DNA of 64,000 nucleotides from Bugula neritina. Taxonomy: Eukaryota > Bryozoa > Gymnolaemata > Cheilostomatida > Bugulidae. The DNA is taken from assembly GCA_964035545.1 (NCBI GenBank), contig OZ037765.1, forward strand, positions 12,766,698 to 12,830,697, given 5' to 3'. The position numbers and the translations under genes were made by a program. The notes under the pieces were generated by a model that saw only the letters and a list, made by a program, of their open reading frames with translations, did not search any database and was not told the origin of the DNA. Positions 54,201-64,000 of the stretch are shown here, in pieces; within the stretch, counting starts at the first letter, position 1; each line of letters begins with the position of its first letter.

Positions 54201-57200
54201 CAGATATGTAGTGGTGTATCTAACCAATCAGAGGTACTGTATCAATAGTGGGTGGGAGACTCTCTCCAATCATTAGCATGACGACAGCAAGGGAAAGCAT
54301 TACAGATAGTTGAACCTCTATCTTGGCTTCGTTTTGTGGTGGCAGTATGAACGCGATGATGGTCATCAATGACAGCATGATGCAAGGGATAGCCACAGTG
54401 AATATAGAAAACATTGGTCGTCTCCTGAAGTGAATGTTCACATTCAGTGTGATTATGGGATTGGGGCAGCAGTCATACACATTCTGCACTTTTTCCACCT
54501 TTAAAAAACACAGTCTTGTATAAGTTGCATAAATTCATTACCACATAATAGTTAAAATAAGAAAATGGTGCTATTAGAATACAAAAAAGCACCATATATT
54601 TTTAACTGATATTTAGCATACTGTGTAGACAATAATATATAGACCAAATAAGCAATTATTCTAATGAAGCAATGATGTTTTCATTGTTGGAAATGTGTTG
54701 CAGTTATGTTGGCTGTACTGTATATATTCAATATATATCACCTCGAATCCTAGAAGTTCAAACTCTCCATTGTCAATAAAGTCTGGCTTTTCTATGCCAG
54801 TATCACCATTGTCTTGAATGTCCACTTCTTTTTCAGAGTATGACCAAGTGCCCAATTTTAAGAAACAAGCTTGTTCATCAAACGGGTAGAATCGAATATC
54901 TAATTTACATGAGGACTGAAGCTTTGCAAGAGGAAACCAATAAACAGTTCCGGTATGTTCCACACTTATAGGAGACTGCATATAGTAGTTTTCATGTATT
55001 CCTTCAACGCTGTATAAAGTGAATAATGCAGTATTTGCATAAGATTTCATAATTTTTAGGCTGTATGCAAATAAATATTATTACTACATTTATAATTAGA
55101 AGTTAGAATTGTTTTAGTAAGTTATAGAGAGATGCAAATGCTTAACTATAGGTTTTCAAAGAGGACCGTACACTGGAATTATTGTGAAACAAGCGCAATG
55201 TTGATTCTGTTGTTTGGTATCACAACCCAAGCAATGAACTTGAAATGCTAAACAAACTGATAATGTTATTATAAGAAGTTCAATCAACTTTCTCCATGTT
55301 CACTTTGTGTGTTTTTCGTGAAGTTATGCATAAAAATCTGTTTCTTTTAGAATTACTACAAGCCAATGAAATTGCTCCTCATGTAACAACTTTAATAGTA
55401 ACATTATAATATAATTGATGGCACGAATTTCATTTTCTAGTTGTTATTTTCAATGTTTGAATAAGATTAGAAAGTTCCTTAGTGTGAAGTCAAACACAAT
55501 TGCTTTCAGATGCAGCACCTCTACAATGGAGAGTGAGGAAACATAATGTTTTGTGCAAAATTATGGTTTTATCTGTAATGGGATAAGCTACGATTGCATT
55601 CAGTATTATACTACTGCGTTTCCATTGGTAGGCTATGTATAGTAATGTTTTTAAAAACACGTGCAAATTATTTTATATCTATCTTAAGATTTTGATAGAA
55701 AAGATTAATTCAGAAAAGTTGAGCACACCTGTTATAGAGGACAATGTTTGGTAGCCACACTTTAGCACATGGAAGGTACATTCTTTTTATACCTCCGTAC
55801 TCATCAGGGTCCCACGTCAGATATTCATCCTGCCAAGTCTACGTATTATACAGTATACATGTTGTACTATACAGTATACATGTTGTATTCTACAGTATAC
55901 ATGTTGCATTATACAGTATACATGTTGCATCATACTGCAGTAAGTCACATTATATTTTATAGCATTATAAATGACTCTGACTATTTCAAATATCACAATA
56001 TGCAACAAGCATCGCTATAAGCATTAACAACCTTCATTAGACATATTCACATTGGTAAGGTTTTGTAATAAACACATAGCCGTCTTACATCGACATGTTT
56101 TACAAAGTCTAAAACATATTATGTTTCCCATTTTCAAAAATATTTAAATAATCAGATACTCTTGAAACCGATTAGCCGAGCAGAATTTCTTTGCCAGACT
56201 CACAATCAATATAATTTAATAAGTCATAGCATTAAAACTTCACTTTCTCCATTGGGTTTTCCATCACATTTCTATTTTTTGACATCTAGCTTGAAAGACC
56301 TGCTTTTCACAAAAACATCCTAACTTCTGATAGTGACCTCTGACCCAACATATATGCATTTATCCCAAACACCATACATCAAGTCATCATGCTACACTGA
56401 GTACATGCTGCTTATTTACCTGATCTATGGCTACTATACTAGTCAGCACTTGAATTCTTTCATTCTGCAAAATCAATAGAAACATGAAATGTACTGAATA
56501 ATCACGTAAAGATGTGAACCAGTTGAAATCAGATGCAGTGAGTGAGTCATACAATAGTTTGATATGTCATTTAAATAAACTATAATACTATTTCTTTGGG
56601 GTTAAAACCTTACGCCTCAAAGATTTTAAGCCTTTCCCATTGTTGAAAATCAAATAGTAGCGAGTTATATAAGTAGTCCACAACCAATTGTGAAGTAATT
56701 GAGATATTCACAAGTGGCGCGAATTTTTTAACAGCTCTTTGGTGGAATCGCTGTTATCATCCATAATTTACGCAGAAGTACCATTCACAAAAATTCTAGC
56801 CCGGACAATGGCCATTGGTGATGTTAGGAAGAGCATCCAGCCATAATTGCTCCTATGCCTCATTTAAATAAGTCCTTAGCCTGTTTTACTAAAACCCTTT
56901 CCATCAGGGGTTTCTCACAGGGATAGCGACTATAAACTTGTGTGAGTTTTTTTCACCATTCACAAAAATTGTTATGTCAAGTTTGTACAAGGACACAATG
57001 CATATTAAATCTGAAATCGAAGGTTAGATTTGCAGATATATTACTATCATTGCAGCATAGCTCTATAACCATCATATTCTTCACATTTGATGTTGGCTAG
57101 CTAGTTGATATAACAGACATAGATCTAGATGCTAGCAGCATGAAATACTGAGTACTGATACTATTTTTATCAGTCAACATAGAGTACTACTTACTAAACT

Positions 57201-59566
57201 ATGTTACTCAAAACGTTAAATGATGATGAAGGAAGGGGGGGGGGGGGCTACAGTAGTTACAAAAGCCTATTGTACAGACAGTGAACTTTTTAAACTACCT
57301 ATTGTCTAAAACAAGCTGTCCCGTAAGTTAAATGTGAGCGTTATTTTTAGTAAAATAGAAAGCTTATTTTTAAAAAATCGTTATTTTAATGAGAAAAATG
57401 CTGATTGGAGAAGACCTTTAACAAGACTGCTTATATTAATTATAATTGTATATTATTATAGTAGCCATTGTGTAGTATTATATTACATAATATATTTAAA
57501 GAAGAGATATCCAAACCCCTAGTATTCTCCAAATAACAAGGTTTTATAGGTGGGCACTGAGAAGGATGTTTCGCCATTTGCCTTTGGCTGGTTTGGCACT
57601 TGCCATTTCTGATGCCATTTATCCCATAAATTAATGCATTGCTATTTAGAGCTTTCTTGTGCATCCAGTTTAAAGCAGTTTCATGTTATCATGTTTAGGT
57701 GGTCTCCAAAGGCAAGTGATATTACCATACCTCTAGCAAATTGGCTATGATTATTGGGAATTGATTCTTAGTAGTGCAGCCATTAGATGTTAGACACATT
57801 TAGCATAATAAATAAACATGTGCATATAGAAGTATATAGATGCATATAAATGTATATAAATGCATATAAATGTATATATGAATGTATAATATATAGATGT
57901 ATATATAAATGCATATAGATGCATATATAGATAAGTGGTTTTATGATACCAGGTCTAAAAGTTGATTTAGCTTTACTCCAATCTTAACCATGACAGTGCT
58001 GTTAGGGTTATAAACAGGTCTTGACCCTGTTTCATAGTCAAGCATAAGCGCTCTGTAAAGTCTCTTTTCTGGTCCTGCTGGCCGTCCTAAGCCTACAAGA
58101 CCTACAAGTGAAATGTTGATATAGGAATAATGTGATATAAAAGAAGAAAAAGACATTGTGCTTGGCAATTATAATTGTGTTAATCAATTATATAGTTGTT
58201 TATGTTCCATCACTTTACTGGCATAGTTAGTTGAAGGTAGAACATTCTAAGAGCAGTTAAAAGCTGGTACTAATTATTTGCGTCACACTTTGATAAAAAA
58301 AATATGTGAATGGGTACTTTGTATTAAAATAATATTTAAATATGTTACTTCCAACAATATAATTAATATTGGCTTTATTTCTTGAATATTGATTTAGTGA
58401 GGCTAAAGTAAACGCAGAGCTGTTTGCATCATTAATCGAATATCACTTAGTAGGATAGGGATAATTATGATTAATTGCGTAGTCTAATGATTTAGGATAA
58501 TCTTAAGTGGTAATGCAGCACCCAATTCAATCAGCATGTTTATCTACAACACACACTATTCAACTATAGACTCATATCTTTGCACAACTGTTGAGATTAA
58601 TTTTCCTCTATCAACAATATTTCTACATAATGGGACTTCCTGCCCGAATGGGTTGGTTTAAAACATTTGGGAAATAATTAATGTGGCGTAGAACAGAAAA
58701 CAGCTTTTTGTATAATATTTTAAATTGAATTTCCATTTTATTAGGTAGATGAAGTTTTTTTTCTGATAGGGCAAGGACAGGGTTTTCTTTTCACATCTCA
58801 AATAATTGAATACCAAATACTTAAGCTCATTAGAAAAGATCTCTAAAAATCCGAAAGAACTTTAATTACTTTTGGTCTAGTAGTTGGATCATTCGAATAA
58901 TACAGATGAAACTTTGCAGCTTTGAACAATCATTCACAAAACTATATTTTGATTTAATTGCGTTAGCTTGTAGCTATACTGACAATTACCATAGTGATCA
59001 TAAGTTAGAATGGTAATTAGTTATTACTCACAGTTCTTGCTTATAGCATGCTGAAAATTATAATCTTGCTACATGCTGTAGAGGCATAGTTTTATATAAA
59101 TTGGAGCAGCTAAATTACGGTTACTTGCACTCAATTATATATTATTCAGGCACAGCTAACTACATTAATACACTGCATTATACTATATTCTCAAAAGGCA
59201 CACTTTACAGTTTAGTCATATAAATATTTCTTCACCTTTTTCAAAAGTGCATAACGCAGCATACTGTTACATACATTATTTTGGTCTGATCACCCACTTT
59301 ATTCATAAAGATTGCATTTTAGAACATTTTTAAAAGCATAGTTATGCATATCTACCCAATAAGAGAACATGCCTACCTGTGCAGTACCCATGTACAGCTC
59401 GAGATCAAAAATACTTACCCTCAAAGCATACTAATAATGTATATATAAAAATAGGAGCCGCGTATGTGGCAAGCAGCATAAAAAATTAAAACATACCTGA
59501 TTCATTCTTAGCACCAGATGTTGGATTTATAATAGTTAGAAGTACGAGTATAAAAACTTGCAGCAT
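49823..59566 (-). CDS. Nicotinic acetylcholine receptor alpha-type subunit (Cys-loop channel), divergent
   Basis: Eight exons: 59497-59566, 57950-58101, 56420-56464, 55729-55829, 54742-55009, 54225-54498, 53103-53215 and 49823-50347. Phases close exactly, giving 515 residues. It has a signal peptide (about 1-19, [12 protein letters not shown]), [10 protein letters not shown], the Cys loop C157-C171 with 13 residues between (FYPFDEQ inside), loop B Trp178 (GTWSY), and loop C YDCC with vicinal Cys222/223, the mark of alpha subunits. M1 is about 241-263, M2 272-290, M3 306-327, a cytoplasmic loop follows, and M4 is about 484-504. It should form a pentameric ligand-gated channel in the plasma membrane. 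Oddities: the loop D Trp and the loop C Tyr after CC are replaced, and the M2 start reads NEAKIEV instead of GEKI. It could use another ligand or act as a modulatory subunit. Confidence 0.94.
51043..51250. repeat. (TA)n microsatellite
   Basis: About 200 bp of TA dinucleotides with a few CATATA, TATACTGTATA and ACTCTATATA interruptions, able to form cruciforms. It lies in the last intron of the nicotinic receptor gene. Confidence 0.95.
51781..51831. repeat. Short near-loopless hairpin
   Basis: GCTCCAGAGGTAGTA at 51781 is exactly complementary to TACTACCTCTGGAGC ending at 51831, and the pairing continues inward through ACATAT. Nothing nearby identifies a mobile element or a known RNA. Confidence 0.7.
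55846..55935. repeat. 21-bp minisatellite beside a receptor splice acceptor
   Basis: Four units of 21 bp (CAGTATACATGTTGTACTATA type) start at 55851, 55872, 55893 and 55914. The array lies at the 3' end of the intron, about 15 bp from the acceptor of the exon at 55729-55829, where branch point and pyrimidine tract are expected. Confidence 0.9.
56817..56945 (+). mobile_element. tRNA-derived SINE, copy 2 (5'-truncated)
   Basis: GGTGATGTTAGGAAGAGCAT, then CCAGCCATAATTGCTCC, followed by CCCTTTCCATCAGGG and GCGACTATAAAC, matching the core and tail of the 39880-40070 copy. The tRNA-like head is absent. It lies in the intron between 56465 and 57949 of the receptor gene. Confidence 0.7.
57820..57932. 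repeat. Degenerate ATGCATATA-type tandem repeat
   Basis: Repeated TATATAAATGCATATAGATG-like units of irregular spacing just downstream (minus sense) of the donor of the receptor exon 57950-58101. Confidence 0.75.
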
Positions 59567-61030
59567 GATATCACATGGTGTAATCCAATGATTGCAGTTG
59601 GTGCTGTTAAAAGTAACCCACAGAAGTTACAAAAATAGCATTCACGCAGTCACCTACACAGAGAGCATGTGAGCTGGAATATAAATACTTCAATACAACC
59701 CACAGCATGCCCTATTGACTACTGCAATGCCAATGCCTATACAGTTAGCATTTGCACAGTTTTATAGTAAAAATACTTGCAGTACGGCGCACAGCAAGGA
59801 CTCTGCCGAGTGAGCCACACATTATGCTCAGACATCTATGAAAACAGTTAACGTGTCTTGCATTATAGTGTTCTCAAGAAAAAGCTGTGCATTTTGTAAT
59901 TTTATTTTCAACATACTTCTGAATAATTGGTAGAAATTCAAATTAAATGCGTGTTGACATACACAGTTATCTGATAATGCAGAGCTGCAAACTTAAATAT
60001 TAATAAAATACAGAATTTAGAAGAAGCTGGGATAATATGGAGTCATGTGCTGTGTCACATTTTACTTTTTAAAAAAAATCAAATCTTAAAAAATCACTCC
60101 AACAAAATAAATGCAGCGTAGGGAATTGCAAGATATTTCACAATGAAAACAAGCTTGACAAAGCAGTTGTAACAATAGAGATTAATCTGCAGTGATAGAG
60201 TAAGACTTTTTTTCAACACACATTGGAAAGAAATATATTTTAAATATTCAGATGAACATTTTTCAGACAAAATTAACAGTAACAATTTTACAAAAACAAA
60301 TATAAGACAAACTCAAGAGATTCAACATTTAAAATTTTAAATTCAAACTTCAGACAAAAATAAATACCAATACAAATGCTATTATGAAATTCTCTAGAGT
60401 TTAGACTCTAGAGTTTCAAGAGATAACTAAACTGAGTTTTTATACATAAAGTGAACAAATTAAATAATTTAAAAAATGTCAACATTTGAAAGAGTAATAA
60501 TATTATATTATCACATATCCTATTATGCAATTATAATATCATGGAAAATTGACAAAACAGAGCATGCTTAAATATTCCCTCACAAAATTATATTATTTTG
60601 AAATCTTTCATCTTTTCATTTCCAATATCAACTGAACTTACAATAAGTAACATTGCACTTATACATTAGTGTACAAATGACAATTGGACATGACACATTA
60701 ACAGCTGGAAAAAGTTAATAAAACATTATGCTGTATAATAAAACTTTCCCTGCTACTATGGATACAAGGCTAAACAGAACAGTGTTTTCTTCATTTAAGA
60801 TTTAAAATGTTATGCTATACGTTTGGACTCGTAAACAACCTATGAATGATCGTATCTATGCAAGGGGAATTGAATTTACTGTTTAGTGTATATGAAAGCC
60901 ATTTAGAAAATGTCAACATGAGTGTTCAAAATCATCAAAATATTAGTAGCTTTATTTTATTACAGACTGAATAAAATAGAAAACAAGATTATAAACTAGA
61001 CGAAAATTTAACCTGGTGATGATGACACGT
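59567..61030. other. Intergenic region between PRPSAP 3' end and receptor start
   Basis: 1.46 kb, AT-rich, holding the PRPSAP 3' UTR on its right and presumably the receptor promoter. No further gene is seen. Confidence 0.6.
60951..60961 (-). promoter_or_regulatory. PRPSAP poly(A) signals
   Basis: Two overlapping AATAAA motifs on the minus strand (60961-60956 and 60956-60951), about 70 bp after the stop codon. Confidence 0.55.
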
Positions 61031-64000
61031 CTAGTCAGTGGTTGTGATGTGTCTGAACAAGTAAGACATAGACTCACGATTATGAATACGGCGTATAGCT
61101 TCAGCAAACAGAACACTTACATCCACAGTTCGTATCTTACTACACTGCAACTTTTGGACATCGTGTGGCACGGTATTTGTTACTATTACCTAAAATATAA
61201 AAATTAAAACAGTAGAAATAATTAACATGCAAATTTTAATATAAAAATAAATATTTTAGTTTACAGTGAAAAAACACAACATAATTCATTAAATGCATAA
61301 TACATTTATTCTAGAATAGGATTTATCTTTCCATGTAATTATAGTAGCCAATTGCGGGTTTTCAACAGAAGTAGGTGTATGCAATAATGCTCATCACTTC
61401 GTAGAGAAGGCCATCAATCCTGTGGAGCTTCAGATTGTTACAACTAATTATAGCTATAACGTCTTTCAGTATGGCAATTAACTAGTATAAATAAGTATAG
61501 CCAATGAAGGACCCCATTTTTCACTTGAAATTAGAGAGTGGATGAGCTGCCTGGTTAACACCCACGTAATAAATATCTCAAGTAAATAACAGCCTAACAG
61601 TCTTAAAAATATGAATTTTAACGCGTGGTGATACACCAGAAGTATTACAGCACACAGGATAATAAAATAATGGCACATTAACACTTTTACAATACAAATA
61701 CTACTGTGAACAACTGTGGTAAATAAATCAGGAAAACTTCATCTTACTTCAATGTCAAAATTTAGAACATAAACCTAATATGAAAAGGATACGAAAAGAA
61801 AGAATTTACATAACATGTATGAACAGCAGTTACAAAAACATCCTCTATAAATAACTTGCTAAGAGAAAAGCTAAGTAAAATGGCCAACTTTTGTATCACA
61901 ACAATAAGCAGTGAAAATTGGAAGTTTTAAACTCAAAGTATGAAACAGACCAGATTAAGTTATTTAAGGTATAAAATATGTGAGCTGTGCTTATGTTGGC
62001 TATAAATTTGATTTGTTATGATAACATTAAATAAACAAAATATAAAAAACACTTCAAGTTTACTATTTATCATATAAAAGTACAACTCGAATGTATATAT
62101 ACTACACCATATGTATACTAAATGATTTATACTATCAATTCATAAATTATACTTTACTTAAGAACTACGAACAATCACCCAACCTTTTTAGTTTGTCTAC
62201 TCTAATGAAGTCTAAAACTGATGACTAATGAATAAGTGTGTGTCAAAGCTAAATTTAGTCTAATAATTAGGCACACTGCAACGATAAGTGAGAACCAGGA
62301 AATTAATTTATAAAGCACAACCACAGTTAAGTTTAGCCTGTTGACCTGCAGTCCGTAACAGTATCACCTTTAAAGATGTTTTAGATTTTAGTCTATACTG
62401 CAATAACTAGTGATTCTAATAAAACCAATAAATTGATAATGTAAATGTTTGCAACTCTACCTAATGATTTGATTCAACCGCATTTTAAAATTATTATCCA
62501 GTTCCACTTATTATCCAGTTTCACTTATTATCCAGTTCCAGTTCTCTAGAGAAAAGAAAGCTCAAATTTGTTAATAAAATATACGTAAAAATACAATAAA
62601 CTAACCTCATCAATATAAGAGTCTTGTATAAGCTGAGGCGCATCCTTAGAAAGTAGTCCATGAGTAGCAACGACAAACACTTTGTATGCGCCACAGTCAT
62701 GCAACAACTCAGCCACACTAACATACGATTCCACTTCATCTATGAGGTCATCCTACAGTAAGGTAACAGAAGTCATGTGTTGAAAATTACTGAAACGAAA
62801 CAAATCCTTCACAAGCTTTCAAATTAGATTCTTGTGGAATAAAGAGACAAATTCATTTTTATTTGATACACAAAATGCTGCTATAACTCATTGAAAAGAC
62901 AAGCATAAAAAAATCTCATGAAATTTATAATTCATGTGCACATGTATAGGAAGAATAAACCATTCTATGACTATAAATATATGAGCAAAATACTTACCTA
63001 ACACATCAGTATAGTTTCCAGATAAAAGTTTAACCAAACCGGTTTATAATAGCACAATTATTGCGAACTAAAAAACTGCTAGTGAAACAAGAAATAACTT
63101 ACTACGACAATGGCTATTTTTCCCCCAACATCCCCTACCACGTGTAATGGTGGTTTCTCTTTAGGTATCAGGACTATAAAACAAGGTAAATCATATTACT
63201 TTAATTACTGTTTCATTGCAAAAAATCATTACTACTATATTATACTGAAAATCATTGAAAACAATCAAGTTTTACAAAAAAATATGAAATACAATTAACT
63301 TTATTCTGATTGTAATAGCACATCTGCAGGACCTGAAATTATATAATATTACAATTCTGTTCACCTAATAAGAAAATATAACAAGAAAATGTTAGCCACA
63401 TATAGATTTTATACCATTGTCTATTGCTTAGCTACCGGCACACCACAGCATTAAACACAGAACAAAGAGTTATCTACACTTGAACACTGTTTGAATTTTC
63501 ATTTTTCAAGGACGAAAATATACTCAGGAAAATAAACTTGAGTGAATTGACATTTTCATTCTTAAGTTTCATAATTTTAATTTCTCATCAAGTTAGCTAT
63601 ACTTTTGTCAAAATTTGGCTGTTAAAATGATGCAGCTTATTTGACAACGTATATAATAAATTAGTTGATGTCCAATGTACAACATATATAAGCATATAAA
63701 GACTTTCAACTAGACTTTAGAGCCTAAGAGCACACCACCCTCTGTTGTCCAATGAATATAATGTTTATACAAATTTCAAGTGAGCTGAGCATCTGCAGCC
63801 AATGAGCAGATACCTGACTAAATAGCATGTTACCTGGTAAGTTATGTACGTCAATGTGAGTAATTCGGGAGCCAACATGGAGAGATGTAATAGACTCTGT
63901 ACCACTATCCACCAGCGGAGGGCTAGTTCTTCCATCATCAGTATCATGCTCGGCTAGCTTTTCCTCTCCGTGTATCACAGCCAGGGGTAGTTGTAATCGC
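61031..64000 (-). CDS. PRPSAP: PRPP synthetase-associated protein (PRPSAP), last four exons, 5' part outside window
   Basis: Exons in transcript order: 63834 to beyond 64000 (partial), 63103-63173, 62606-62752 and 61031-61189. GT-AG junctions keep phase and give about 148 C-terminal residues. Recognisable parts are LAVIHGEEK, the longer linker DGRTSPPLV that catalytic PRPP synthetases lack, [29 protein letters not shown] in place of the catalytic VDDMADT loop, [13 protein letters not shown], and the C-terminal [17 protein letters not shown]. The linker and altered PRPP loop argue for the associated, non-catalytic subunit (PRPSAP1/2 type). That protein binds PRPS subunits in the cytosol and restrains PRPP formation for nucleotide synthesis. 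The animal probably has one such gene; this cannot be told from the window. Confidence 0.93.

Noticed and set aside
61031-64000. Catalytic PRPP synthetase (PRPS)
   Set aside because: The SPP-containing linker and VVDDLIDE in place of the catalytic PRPP loop fit the associated protein instead.

Overview
This is an AT-rich animal (metazoan) nuclear genome window carrying six protein-coding genes. Five have introns, one has a single-exon coding region, and the space between exons is full of simple repeats and mobile-element copies. The gene set (RIPOR, DYRK2, CCDC24, OAF, a nicotinic-receptor subunit, PRPSAP) is animal-specific or animal-typical. A divergent nicotinic subunit and a tRNA-derived SINE whose core resembles elements known from molluscs suggest an invertebrate, possibly a lophotrochozoan. 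The species cannot be named from the sequence. I found no bacterial, organellar or CRISPR content.

Layout. 1-18025 (minus): RIPOR/FAM65 homologue, 15 coding exons, running off the left edge; three of its 14 introns use GC donors. 18026-24343: intergenic. 24344-25969 (minus): DYRK2-type kinase in one coding exon. 25970-29166: divergent intergenic spacer. 29167-41039 (plus): CCDC24 homologue, seven exons. Its third intron holds a complete, apparently very young BEL/Pao LTR retrotransposon (31503-39546) in antisense orientation, with equal 842-bp LTRs, a 5-bp target duplication and one unbroken 1893-codon gag-pol frame. 41640-44188 (minus): OAF (out at first) homologue, three exons, tail-to-tail with CCDC24. 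44189-49822: intergenic, with a roughly 620-bp inverted repeat and a decayed LINE. 49823-59566 (minus): nicotinic acetylcholine receptor alpha-type subunit, eight exons, 515 residues, with unusual ligand-site and pore residues. 61031-64000 (minus): PRPP synthetase-associated protein, the last four exons, running off the right edge.

The genes do not form an operon or one pathway: cell polarity and Rho signalling, a protein kinase, a coiled-coil protein, a secreted factor, a ligand-gated channel and a nucleotide-synthesis regulator. I joined exons by hand, keeping phase through GT/GC-AG splice sites and family similarity. All six reading frames close without a frameshift. Family names come from recalled protein families, not from a search.

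No clearly new biological system stands out. The most interesting items are the GC-AG intron cluster in RIPOR, the fresh intronic BEL/Pao insertion, the altered receptor pore and binding site, minisatellites lying directly against splice sites, the large foldback repeat, and several small repeat families with more than one copy here.
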